Below, one piece after another: positions 14,618 through 22,172 of a DNA stretch of 23,963 bases (its first letter is position 1; the number at the start of each line of letters is the position of its first letter). The position numbers and the translations under genes were made by a program. Source of the DNA: Gammaproteobacteria bacterium (GTDB lineage Bacteria; Pseudomonadota; Gammaproteobacteria; SZUA-229); NCBI GenBank assembly GCA_023136715.1, contig JAGLQT010000168.1:1-23963 (forward strand), given 5' to 3'. Below the pieces are notes generated by a model. It did not search any database. It was given only the letters and a program-made list of their open reading frames with translations, and was not told where the DNA came from.

Positions 14618-16042
14618 GTGCAGTTAAAGCCATTAGTTGTAGATCTTGATGGGACTCTGCTGCGCTCTGATTTATTAGTTGAGTCTGGGCTCGCGTATCT
14701 AAAATCAAATATTTTTCAGGTATTCTCGCCGCTGATATGGCTGAGGTCCGGTAAGGCATATTTGAAAGAACGGCTTGCTGAACGCACGAGTCTTGATGTT
14801 ACAGTCCTTCCTTATAACCAGAAAGTGATAGCTTTTATAGAAGGTGAACGGGAAAAAGGCCGGGAAATTATTCTTGCTACAGCCAGTCACGCTATATATG
14901 CAGAGAAAGTTGCTGAGTATTTACAATTGTTTGATCATGTTTATGCGACCTGTGGCGGCACAAACCTTTCTGCGCATAGAAAAAGAGATCGGCTTGTTGA
15001 GTTGTTCGGTGAAAAGGGCTTTGACTATATGGGAAACTCTAAGGATGATTTGTATATCTGGGAGGCCGCCGACTGTGCACATGTGGTAAACCCCGAGGTC
15101 GGAGTCGAGTCAAAAGCAAAAGCGTTAGGCAATGTTGGTGAAGTAATAACGGATACTGATAGTCAATTCAGGCTGTGGATCAAACAGCTTCGCTTGCACC
15201 AGTGGGTGAAAAATTTACTGTTATTTGTTCCGGTATTGGCAAGTCATCAGGTGGGTGATATCGACCTGGTCTTAAATGGGGTGATTGCATTCATTTTTTT
15301 TGGTTTGTGTGCTTCAAGCGTGTACGTGCTTAACGATTTGCTTGATCTGGAAGATGACAGACATCATGTGAAAAAACGGAACCGTCCATTTGCTTCGGGT
15401 GCATTATCTATAAAATCCGGTTTGTTAGCTGCACCTGCAGTATTGGCAGTGTCGTTTATCGGTGCCTTCCTTCTGCTGCCATGGGAATTTACTTTTGTAT
15501 TGGCGATATATTATGTTTTAACAGTGGCGTATTCCATGTGCTTGAAACGAAAAGTAATGGTAGATGTTATTACGTTAGCAATGTTATATACAATCAGGAT
15601 TATTGCCGGCGCCTTTGCACTCAGCATTGCGTTAACATTCTGGATGTTAACCTTTTCTATGTTTATTTTCTTGAGCCTTGCTTTTGTTAAACGATATGCT
15701 GAATTGATGGATGCCCGGTTAGAAGGTAAGCAGGAAATGACAAGAGGGCGTGGTTATTATCCAAGTGATCTTGAAATGATTTCTTCTTTAGGAGCGTCTT
15801 CCGGGTATATTTCCGTTATGGTGCTTGCTCTTTATATACAGGAAATAACCACAGTTGCATTATATAGTAACCCGCAGGTGATCTGGCTTGCCTGTCCTGT
15901 GTTATTGTTCTGGGTCAGTCGGGTATGGTTTTTGACGCACAGGGGTGAAATGCATGATGATCCGATCGTATTTGCTATAAAAGATCGAGTCAGCCTGTTT
16001 ACTGGCGGTCTTTTTGGTGTGATTTTCTGGTTGGCGGCATAA
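14618..16042 (+). CDS. HAD phosphatase-UbiA fusion, decaprenyl-phosphate phosphoribosyltransferase-like
   Basis: This 474-residue protein joins two domains. Residues 1-175 are a HAD-type phosphatase (VVDLDGTLL at 7-15 with nucleophile D9 and acid D11; ATAS at 87-90; GNSKDD at 139-144). Residues about 185-474 are a UbiA prenyltransferase with about nine membrane helices. LRLHQWVKNLLLFVP at 191-205, NDLLDLEDDRHHVKKRNRPFASG at 239-261 (first Asp-rich motif) and VDVITLAMLYTIRIIAG at 315-331 match the mycobacterial 5-phosphoribosyl-1-pyrophosphate:decaprenyl-phosphate transferase (Rv3806c type). It likely makes polyprenyl-phosphoryl-5-phosphoribose, and the HAD part would remove the 5-phosphate. 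A strong TAAGGAG precedes the GTG start. The stop overlaps the next ATG (TAATG). General UbiA and DPPR-type motifs are clear; the exact product is inferred. Confidence 0.88.
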   Translation: MQLKPLVVDLDGTLLRSDLLVESGLAYLKSNIFQVFSPLIWLRSGKAYLKERLAERTSLDVTVLPYNQKVIAFIEGEREKGREIILATASHAIYAEKVAEYLQLFDHVYATCGGTNLSAHRKRDRLVELFGEKGFDYMGNSKDDLYIWEAADCAHVVNPEVGVESKAKALGNVGEVITDTDSQFRLWIKQLRLHQWVKNLLLFVPVLASHQVGDIDLVLNGVIAFIFFGLCASSVYVLNDLLDLEDDRHHVKKRNRPFASGALSIKSGLLAAPAVLAVSFIGAFLLLPWEFTFVLAIYYVLTVAYSMCLKRKVMVDVITLAMLYTIRIIAGAFALSIALTFWMLTFSMFIFLSLAFVKRYAELMDARLEGKQEMTRGRGYYPSDLEMISSLGASSGYISVMVLALYIQEITTVALYSNPQVIWLACPVLLFWVSRVWFLTHRGEMHDDPIVFAIKDRVSLFTGGLFGVIFWLAA

Positions 16043-17358
16043 TGGTTGATACGTTAAGTTCATGGGGCAGGTACCCGGCATTTCCACAGACACCGCATTT
16101 TACTCATTGGCGGGGCGATCTGTCTGATGATTTGTCTGACCTCGCTTCATCTTATGGCAGTACTTTGCCATATGGTCAGGGTAGAAGTTATGGCGATAGC
16201 TGTTTTGCAAAAACAGACCATGTTTTACAGACTGCTTATCTAAACAGGTTCATTTCTTTTAACAGGGAAACCGGGGTGATTGTCGCTGAATCTGGTGTCA
16301 CGCTGGAACAGGTACTGTCTTTAGTCATACCTTGCGGATGGTTTTTACCTGTTACACCAGGAACCAAGTTCGTATCTCTGGGTGGCGCTATAGCCAATGA
16401 TGTACATGGAAAAAATCATCACGTAAGAGGTACCTTTGGCAGGCACGTACTAAGTTTTAATATAGTACGTTCAGACGGACAAAAAATCACATGTTCATTG
16501 CAAGAAAATAGTGAGTTGTTTTCTGCAACGATTGGAGGTTTGGGCTTAACCGGTGTGATTGAATCAGTTGAGCTTCAATTGATTCCAATATCTTCCAGTA
16601 AGATTGATTCAAGTACAATCCGATTTGGTTCGTTAAATGAATTTTTTTCTCTAAGTGATGAGTTTGACAGTAAAAATGAATATTCAGTGGCCTGGGTCGA
16701 TTGTCATGTAAAAGGTAGTTCTACTGGTAGAGGTGTATATATGACCGGAAATCACTCTGACAGTGGTGATTTGACGGTGAATGTAAAGCGCAAAATGTCT
16801 GTGCCTTTCACTTTTCCTTTTTCGGCAATCAATAAAATGTCATTGCCGCTGCTTAATTCCGGGTATTATCATTTGCATAAGGCAAAACCACAGCAGGCAG
16901 TTATCAACTACGAGCCTTTCTTCTATCCTCTGGATAGGATTGAACATTGGAATCGTGCGTATGGAAGAGCCGGTTTTCAGCAATACCAGTGTGTTATCCC
17001 GGAAAATAATGCCGAAAGCGCGATGCATGAACTGCTCGCAGCAATCGCATCAACCGGAAGTGGTTCATTTTTGGCTGTTATGAAACGATGTGGTGACATT
17101 GTTTCGCCGGGTATGATTTCATTTCCAATGCCAGGTTTATCACTGGCATTAGACTTTCCGCAAAGCAGCAGTTTAAACAGTACTCTTTTCCCGAGATTTG
17201 ACACCATTGTGCGAGAGGCAGGCGGCAGGCTGTATCCGGCCAAAGATGCCCATATGTCAGGAGAGGACTTCAGAACTTTCTACCCCGACTGGAAAAAAGT
17301 TGAAAAACTGCGCGATCCTGCGTTATGTTCACGATTTTGGCAAAGAGTAATTTCATAA
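16042..17358 (+). CDS. DprE1-like FAD-dependent polyprenyl-phosphoryl-ribose 2'-oxidase
   Basis: The 438-residue protein matches DprE1, which oxidises the C2' hydroxyl of decaprenylphosphoryl-ribose as the first half of epimerisation to D-arabinose. The FAD-binding part has LPYGQGRSYGDS at 42-53, VTPGTKFVSLGGAIANDVHGKNHH at 104-127 (H122 is the flavin-linked histidine site) and TIGGLGLTGVIE at 163-174. The C-terminus has GGRLYPAKDAH at 394-404 (K401 matches the essential lysine) and ends in RFWQR. At the site of mycobacterial C387, the benzothiazinone target in the CVDF motif, this protein has Ala (LALDF, A369). It starts within the UbiA stop (TAATG) and its own stop overlaps the DprE2-like ATG in the same way, so the three are coupled. 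Confidence 0.9.
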   Translation: MVDTLSSWGRYPAFPQTPHFTHWRGDLSDDLSDLASSYGSTLPYGQGRSYGDSCFAKTDHVLQTAYLNRFISFNRETGVIVAESGVTLEQVLSLVIPCGWFLPVTPGTKFVSLGGAIANDVHGKNHHVRGTFGRHVLSFNIVRSDGQKITCSLQENSELFSATIGGLGLTGVIESVELQLIPISSSKIDSSTIRFGSLNEFFSLSDEFDSKNEYSVAWVDCHVKGSSTGRGVYMTGNHSDSGDLTVNVKRKMSVPFTFPFSAINKMSLPLLNSGYYHLHKAKPQQAVINYEPFFYPLDRIEHWNRAYGRAGFQQYQCVIPENNAESAMHELLAAIASTGSGSFLAVMKRCGDIVSPGMISFPMPGLSLALDFPQSSSLNSTLFPRFDTIVREAGGRLYPAKDAHMSGEDFRTFYPDWKKVEKLRDPALCSRFWQRVIS

Positions 17359-18098
17359 TGAAAAATGTATTAATTGTAGGTGCGACTTCTGCCATAGCGA
17401 TTTCATGCGCGAGGATCTGGGCAAGTGAAAAAGCCAGCTTTTTTTTGATTGGCAGAGACCCGTCTAAGTTGCAGCAAACGGCAGATGATCTCAAGGTCTT
17501 AGGTGCAACTGCAGTGCATACCTGCATATTGGATCTGAATGATTTCAATCAGCATGAAGAAGCACTGGATGAATGCTTTTCACTCATGGATACAGTTGAT
17601 ATTACCCTGATTGCACATGGTACTTTACCCGACCAATCAGAGTGTGAGCGTGACGTAGCAGTGGCTTTGCATGAGTTTTCCAGTAATGGTCTAAGTGTGA
17701 TTTCTTTACTGACTCTTCTAGCTAATCGTATGGTTATGCAGGCTAGTGGAACTATCGCTGTGATTTCATCAGTGGCTGGTGATCGTGGGCGACCATCAAA
17801 TTATTTATACGGAACTGCAAAAGCTGCGGTTAGTGTGTTTTGCGAGGGTTTGCGTGCAAGATTATTTAAGTCTGGAGTCCATGTGCTAACTATAAAGCCG
17901 GGATTTGTTGATACGCCAATGACAAAAGGATTGTCATTGCCAGGTCTTCTGGTTGTCTCACCAGAGAAAATTGCTCAGTGTATTAATAAGGGTATTACAA
18001 AGAAGAGTAATACTATTTATGCACCGGGGTTCTGGTTCTTTATCATGATGATTATAAAGACCATACCAGAGTTTATTTTTAAAAAAATGAATTTGTAA
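17358..18098 (+). CDS. DprE2-like SDR, 2'-keto polyprenyl-phosphoryl pentose reductase
   Basis: A 246-residue short-chain dehydrogenase. In mycobacteria DprE2 reduces the DprE1 product with NADH to give decaprenylphosphoryl-D-arabinose. Motifs seen are IVGATSAIA (nucleotide loop, near 6-14), AHGTLPD, the catalytic serine in ISSVAGDRGRPSN and the YGTAK Tyr/Lys pair, then IKPGFVDTPMT. The SSVAGDRGR...YGTAKA pattern is characteristic of DprE2 rather than of generic SDRs. The C-terminus (FWFFIMMIIKTIPEFIFKK) is hydrophobic and may sit at the membrane with DprE1. ATG at 17358 is preferred over the upstream start at 17325, because of the TAATG overlap and the usual N-terminus. Confidence 0.88.
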   Translation: MKNVLIVGATSAIAISCARIWASEKASFFLIGRDPSKLQQTADDLKVLGATAVHTCILDLNDFNQHEEALDECFSLMDTVDITLIAHGTLPDQSECERDVAVALHEFSSNGLSVISLLTLLANRMVMQASGTIAVISSVAGDRGRPSNYLYGTAKAAVSVFCEGLRARLFKSGVHVLTIKPGFVDTPMTKGLSLPGLLVVSPEKIAQCINKGITKKSNTIYAPGFWFFIMMIIKTIPEFIFKKMNL

Positions 18099-18136
18099 AT
18101 GATATTAAGTAATAGCTAGATATATGAATTATTCTT

Positions 18137-19414
18137 ATGTATTTTAATTTGTTTCATAGATCGAGTGTCTCTCATCTGGGCTTTCTCTTTTTTCTATTTA
18201 TATTAATTTCTTTTTTGAAATCTCCCGAACTTTTTACGGAACCTCGTTTTTGGGCTGAAGAAGGTCGATATTACTATTCTAATATTCAAAAAATTGACAT
18301 TTTTTCATCATTATTACTCATTATTAGGGGTAATTATCAATTACTAACAAATATTATTGTTCTACTATCATCCATGGTGCCAGCCCAATGGGCGGCCTAC
18401 ATTACAACATATCTGGCCTTATGTGTTGCTCTAGTTCCGGTGTTACTGCTCTATTATTATCAATGCATAAGTAAATGGCCTTTATTTTTGCCTTCATTGA
18501 TAACAAGTGTGTATGCGTTAATGCCGCAAGGTTATGAAGTATTTTTTACTGCAACAAATGTGCAATGGATATGTTCAGTATCGATTCTTATTGTTTGTAT
18601 TCTTCCGCTAGAATATGAAAATAAAAATAGGCATATTGCTACATATGCTTGGTTAATTATCTGCGGGCTAACTGGCGTAACATCGGTAATGCTTGCCCCT
18701 GGATTCTTACTAAGGGGAATGTTGAATTCATCACGGCATCACATCCAAATGGGATTGTTGCTTTCATTTTTCGCAATAGTGCATCTGGTTATTATTTTTA
18801 ATAGCGATCATCCTGATAGATTATTCCCAATGGATTTATTTAGTCTGACTATGCCGACCTTGCTGCAAACGGTATTGTCACCATTAATTAGTGCTGATAT
18901 GGTCAATGTATTAGTATCCAAAACTGTGTTGGATGGTAAAGTGGTTTCATGGTGGTATCTTGTTTCAATTGCTTTGTCGTCGCTCGTTATTATGAGTGGC
19001 GTGATATACGCAGCATTTAAGCAAAGTGATGATAAAAATGTACCTTTGGTAATTGTGTTGCTTTGGATTGGGGTTTCGGTTCTTAATACTATTGGTTCAA
19101 TTGGTGATCCTGAAGGTTTGCTCTCTGGTTGGGGAGGAGGCCGCTATTTTTTCTTTGGCTCTGTTTGTTTTGTTCTGCTTCTTGCCATCTCTGTCTCTGG
19201 CAAGAGCAGGCTGTACAGTTCATTTTCGCTCGCAATACTTTTGTTAGTAATTGTTACAGGTGTTATTGAGGCTGCTACTTCAGAATGGCAAAATTTTATC
19301 TTGACTGGGCCTTCTTGGCGCTCTGAAGTTGTGAACTGTCATGATTTGAGGCCGTGTAATGTAACGGTTTGGCCTGGTGGTGATACCTGGAGTTTCGATC
19401 TTGTACGAAAATAA
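18137..19414 (+). CDS. Polytopic membrane protein, second candidate GT-C transferase
   Basis: A 425-residue protein with about nine to eleven membrane helices. The first outward loop has EPRFWAEEGRYYYSN (35-49), an acidic motif in the position of the catalytic Asp/Glu of GT-C enzymes that use polyprenyl-phosphate sugars. The tail after the last helix (about 382-425) is soluble: LTGPSWRSEV, a cysteine pair in NCHDLRPCNVTVWPGGD, ending LVRK. It is unlike the 11795-13465 protein in sequence but similar in layout. Its place directly after the DprE2-like gene makes it the best candidate for using the lipid-linked pentofuranose in the periplasm. No enzyme family name can be assigned by eye. The upstream Shine-Dalgarno is poor and the coding sequence is notably AT-rich. 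Confidence 0.6.
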   Translation: MYFNLFHRSSVSHLGFLFFLFILISFLKSPELFTEPRFWAEEGRYYYSNIQKIDIFSSLLLIIRGNYQLLTNIIVLLSSMVPAQWAAYITTYLALCVALVPVLLLYYYQCISKWPLFLPSLITSVYALMPQGYEVFFTATNVQWICSVSILIVCILPLEYENKNRHIATYAWLIICGLTGVTSVMLAPGFLLRGMLNSSRHHIQMGLLLSFFAIVHLVIIFNSDHPDRLFPMDLFSLTMPTLLQTVLSPLISADMVNVLVSKTVLDGKVVSWWYLVSIALSSLVIMSGVIYAAFKQSDDKNVPLVIVLLWIGVSVLNTIGSIGDPEGLLSGWGGGRYFFFGSVCFVLLLAISVSGKSRLYSSFSLAILLLVIVTGVIEAATSEWQNFILTGPSWRSEVVNCHDLRPCNVTVWPGGDTWSFDLVRK

Positions 19415-19444
19415 TATTGATGGCTCTTAAGGTAGACAGATATT

Positions 19445-19481
19445 GTGGTTTTATGGGCTTTTATATAGTTGTTAAAACCAC
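19445..19481. repeat. Inverted repeat, 9-bp perfect stem
   Basis: GTGGTTTTA (19445-19453) and TAAAACCAC (19473-19481) can pair as a perfect 9-bp stem with a 19-base loop, 31 bases after the stop of the membrane protein gene. No T-run follows, so a simple intrinsic terminator is not supported. A regulatory or processing hairpin is possible. Confidence 0.7.
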
Positions 19482-19495
19482 TAATGCGATATAAT
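19469..19495 (+). promoter_or_regulatory. Candidate promoter for the downstream gene group
   Basis: TATAAT at 19490-19495 is a perfect -10 box. TTGTTA at 19469-19474 matches four of six -35 positions, with a short 15-base spacer. A start near 19502 would give a leader of about 30 bases before the epimerase. The box overlaps an inverted repeat. Confidence 0.35.
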
Positions 19496-19508
19496 TGTTC
19501 AATTATAT
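19489..19508. repeat. Perfect 20-base palindrome
   Basis: ATATAATTG (19489-19497) and CAATTATAT (19500-19508) are exact reverse complements separated by TT. The sequence covers the -10 box of the candidate promoter, so it could be an operator. It could also be a weak terminator hairpin, with only TTT after it. Confidence 0.7.
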
Positions 19509-19532
19509 TTTAACGTTATAGTGAAGAGATTA

Positions 19533-20471
19533 ATGGATAAAAAAATCATTCTCCCAGGTGGTGCAGGCCTCGTTGGTCAAAACCTTATTGCACGTTTAAA
19601 GGCCAAAGGTTTTAACAATGTTGTGGTAATTGATAAGCACAAGGCAAATCTTTCTATACTAAAACAGGTTTTTCCTGATGTTGAAACTGAGCTCGCAGAC
19701 CTGGCTGAGCCTGGTGAATGGGAAAAGCACTTTGAAGGAGCTGATGTTGTCGTTATGCTTCAGGCTCAAATTGGGGCGAAACAGGAAGAGCCTTTTATAC
19801 GTAATAATGTGACATCAACAAAGAACATTCTTAATGTGATGAAGGCGTGTGCGGAGGTTCCTTACCTTGTTCATATTAGTTCTTCGGTATTGGAATCAGT
19901 CGCTGATGATTTTTATACTAATACAAAAAAACAGCAGGAAGAAATAGTGCTGAATAGCGGCCTTGAAAATGTTGTATTAAGACCTACCTTGATGTTCGGC
20001 TGGTTTGATAGAAAGCATTTGGGCTGGTTATCCCGTTTTATGCAGAAAATACCGATATTTCCTATACCAGGCCATGGCCGTTATTTGCGCCAGCCGCTGT
20101 ATGTTAAGGATTTCTGCGACATTATTATTGCGTGTATTGACAAGCAGGTTACCGGTGAAGTTTATAATATCAGCGGCCTCGAAAAAATTAACTACATCGA
20201 TATCATTCGTGAAATCAGGCAGGCTATTAAAGCTAAAACACTTATATTGTCGATACCTTACGGGCTGTTTTTTGTGTTAATAAAAATCTGGAGCGTCTTT
20301 GACAGTGATCCACCGTTTACAATCAACCAGCTGCAGGCGCTTGTGTTGCCGGATGTATTTGAAACGATCGACTGGCCCGCTATATTCGGAGTGAATTCCA
20401 CGCCATTTTCACAAGCTATAGATGAAACATTCAATGATGCTACGTATAGTCAGGTTAAGCTGGAGTTTTAG
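19533..20471 (+). CDS. NAD-dependent epimerase/dehydratase family protein
   Basis: A 312-residue extended SDR. The Rossmann loop is ILPGGAGLVGQNL at 6-18, the acidic residue after the second strand is in VVIDKH, HISSSVLE (114-121) gives the catalytic serine region, and YTNTK has the Tyr/Lys pair at Y128 and K132. LRPTLMFGW and YVKDFCDII resemble the substrate and cofactor regions of sugar-nucleotide or lipid-linked-sugar epimerases. The ATG at 19533 has GAAGAGA just upstream; the GTG at 19521 would add four residues. It is followed nine bases later by an FAD oxidoreductase. Such pairs are common in polysaccharide loci but the substrate cannot be named. Confidence 0.8.
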   Translation: MDKKIILPGGAGLVGQNLIARLKAKGFNNVVVIDKHKANLSILKQVFPDVETELADLAEPGEWEKHFEGADVVVMLQAQIGAKQEEPFIRNNVTSTKNILNVMKACAEVPYLVHISSSVLESVADDFYTNTKKQQEEIVLNSGLENVVLRPTLMFGWFDRKHLGWLSRFMQKIPIFPIPGHGRYLRQPLYVKDFCDIIIACIDKQVTGEVYNISGLEKINYIDIIREIRQAIKAKTLILSIPYGLFFVLIKIWSVFDSDPPFTINQLQALVLPDVFETIDWPAIFGVNSTPFSQAIDETFNDATYSQVKLEF

Positions 20472-20480
20472 GGAATAACT

Positions 20481-21764
20481 ATGCAGAAGATTGCTGTATT
20501 AGGAGCGGGGCCAATGGGGCTGGCCGTTGCATATCAACTTGTTAAAGATGGTCATAAGCCGGTTATCTTTGAAGCAGATGACAGAGTAGGCGGGATGGCG
20601 GCTGCATTTGATTTCGGTGGCCTAAGTATAGAGCGTTATTATCATTTTCATTGCACATCTGATGATGCTTTTTTTGATGTTCTTAAGGAACTGGAAATTA
20701 AGGATAAATTGCATTGGGTGGAAACTAAAATGGGTTTCTATCATAAAGGCAAGGTTTCGCCCTGGGGCAACCCTGTGGCTTTGCTTAAATTCCCTGATTT
20801 AAGTTTGATTGCTAAATTTCGCTATGGCTTACATGCCTTCCTATGTACTAAACGTAATAACTGGCAGCCACTTGATAATTTAGAGGCTACCAGCTGGATT
20901 AATCGATGGATAGGTAAAGAGGCCTATGAAGTGCTTTGGAGCAAGTTGTTCGATTATAAGTTTTATGACTATGCACATCGCCTGTCTGCTGCCTGGATCT
21001 GGAGCCGGGTCAGGAGGATAGGTCGGTCACGTTATAGCCTTTTTCGAGAGAAACTGGGTTACCTTGATGGCGGCTCTGAAACACTGTTAATCGCGATGAA
21101 AAAATATATAGAAGATAATGGTGGTGACTTTCGGCTAAGCAATCCTGTCTCTAAAGTTGTCATTGAAAATGGTAACGTCAAGGGTGTTCAGGTTAATGAT
21201 GATGTTGGGCTGTTTGATAAAGTTGTAAGCACTATACCTCTTCCCTATGTTTCCAGGCTAATACCGGATTTGCCTGACGATGTATTGAACAGGTTTAAAG
21301 AAGTAAAAAATATTGCTGTTGTCTGTGTCATTGTAAAACTAAACAAACAGCTCACAGAGAACTTCTGGTTGAATGTTAATGACCCTGAAATGGATATTCC
21401 TGGACTGGTGGAATATACCAATCTGAGGCCATTAACCGATCACATTGTATATGTTCCGTTTTATATGCCTGGTGAACACCCCAAGTTTAATGAACCTGAC
21501 CAGGTGTTTCTGGATAAAGTTAAGAAATATATGTTAACCATTAACACGGATTTAAATGATGACGATTTTGCTGATATAAGAGCGAGCCGATATCGCTATG
21601 CACAGCCTATTTGTGAACCTGGTCACCTGGAAAGCCTGCCACCGGTAGATTTGCCGGTTAATGGTCTTTGGGTGGCTGATACGTCATATTATTACCCGGA
21701 AGATAGAGGTATTTCTGAAAGTATCGGTTTTGGCAGGGATTTGGCCAAAAAGGTGGCCGTTTGA
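20481..21764 (+). CDS. FAD-dependent oxidoreductase, amine-oxidase/UDP-galactopyranose-mutase-like fold
   Basis: The 427-residue protein has an N-terminal FAD-binding VLGAGPMGLAVAY at 6-18, E31 for the ribose and the DRVGGMAAAF motif at 34-43, as in the amine oxidase and protoporphyrinogen oxidase group. A second FAD motif near the C-terminus (NGLWVADTSYYYPEDRGISESI) completes it. It is longer than and distinct from classical Glf. Proteins of this type are common in O-antigen loci, often beside GtrA-like and epimerase genes, where they may act on an activated or lipid-linked sugar. Shine-Dalgarno AGGGAAT precedes the ATG. The stop overlaps the next start (TTGA). Confidence 0.8.
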   Translation: MQKIAVLGAGPMGLAVAYQLVKDGHKPVIFEADDRVGGMAAAFDFGGLSIERYYHFHCTSDDAFFDVLKELEIKDKLHWVETKMGFYHKGKVSPWGNPVALLKFPDLSLIAKFRYGLHAFLCTKRNNWQPLDNLEATSWINRWIGKEAYEVLWSKLFDYKFYDYAHRLSAAWIWSRVRRIGRSRYSLFREKLGYLDGGSETLLIAMKKYIEDNGGDFRLSNPVSKVVIENGNVKGVQVNDDVGLFDKVVSTIPLPYVSRLIPDLPDDVLNRFKEVKNIAVVCVIVKLNKQLTENFWLNVNDPEMDIPGLVEYTNLRPLTDHIVYVPFYMPGEHPKFNEPDQVFLDKVKKYMLTINTDLNDDDFADIRASRYRYAQPICEPGHLESLPPVDLPVNGLWVADTSYYYPEDRGISESIGFGRDLAKKVAV

Positions 21765-22162
21765 TTCACGAGTTTTTTTCAAAACAGTTTATTGTCTTTT
21801 TAATTACAGGCGGAACAGCGGCACTGGTTAATTTTGGCAGCAGATTTGTATACAGCCAGTGGGTCAGTTTTTCAACGGCTGTAATACTCGCTTATATAAC
21901 AGGCATGATTACTGCTTTTGTTCTGGCAAAGGTCTTCGTATTCAAGGAGTCACAGCAAAGTATTCATCACTCGGCTCTTTTCTTTTGCCTGGTGAATTTA
22001 GTTGCTGTACTGCAGACGTGGCTGATTAGCATGGGGCTGGCATACTACCTGCTGCCTTATCTGGGTGTTTCAATATTTGTTGAGGAGATTGCTCACGCAG
22101 TGGGAATTGCCGTGCCTGTTTTCACAAGTTATTTAGGACATAAGCGCTGGTCTTTTCGGTGA
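21761..22162 (+). CDS. GtrA-like membrane protein, candidate lipid-linked sugar flippase
   Basis: A 133-residue protein with four membrane helices and GtrA family features (FLITGGTAALVNFGSRF at the start; the second helix pair ending in LAKVFVFK; a C-terminal TSYLGHKRWSF). GtrA proteins move undecaprenyl-phosphate-linked sugars across the inner membrane in O-antigen glucosylation, and the mycobacterial homologue Rv3789 sits beside dprE1/dprE2. That makes it a candidate carrier for the product of the DprE genes here. The TTG start at 21761 is chosen because AAAAGGTGG precedes it and it overlaps the previous stop by four bases; no better start is in frame nearby. Confidence 0.85.
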   Translation: MIHEFFSKQFIVFLITGGTAALVNFGSRFVYSQWVSFSTAVILAYITGMITAFVLAKVFVFKESQQSIHHSALFFCLVNLVAVLQTWLISMGLAYYLLPYLGVSIFVEEIAHAVGIAVPVFTSYLGHKRWSFR

Positions 22163-22172
22163 TGCATACCGT

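Noticed and set aside
16977..17243. Minus-strand ORFs at 16977-17243 and 17270-17548
   Set aside because: They are antisense to the DprE1-like and DprE2-like genes and show no independent signals.
19489..19511. Rho-independent terminator after the second membrane protein gene
   Set aside because: The palindrome is AT-rich with a two-base loop and is followed by only three T; a promoter/operator reading fits at least as well.
20481..21764. Classical UDP-galactopyranose mutase (glf)
   Set aside because: FAD motifs fit the wider family but the protein is longer and the characteristic Glf sequence stretches were not recognised.
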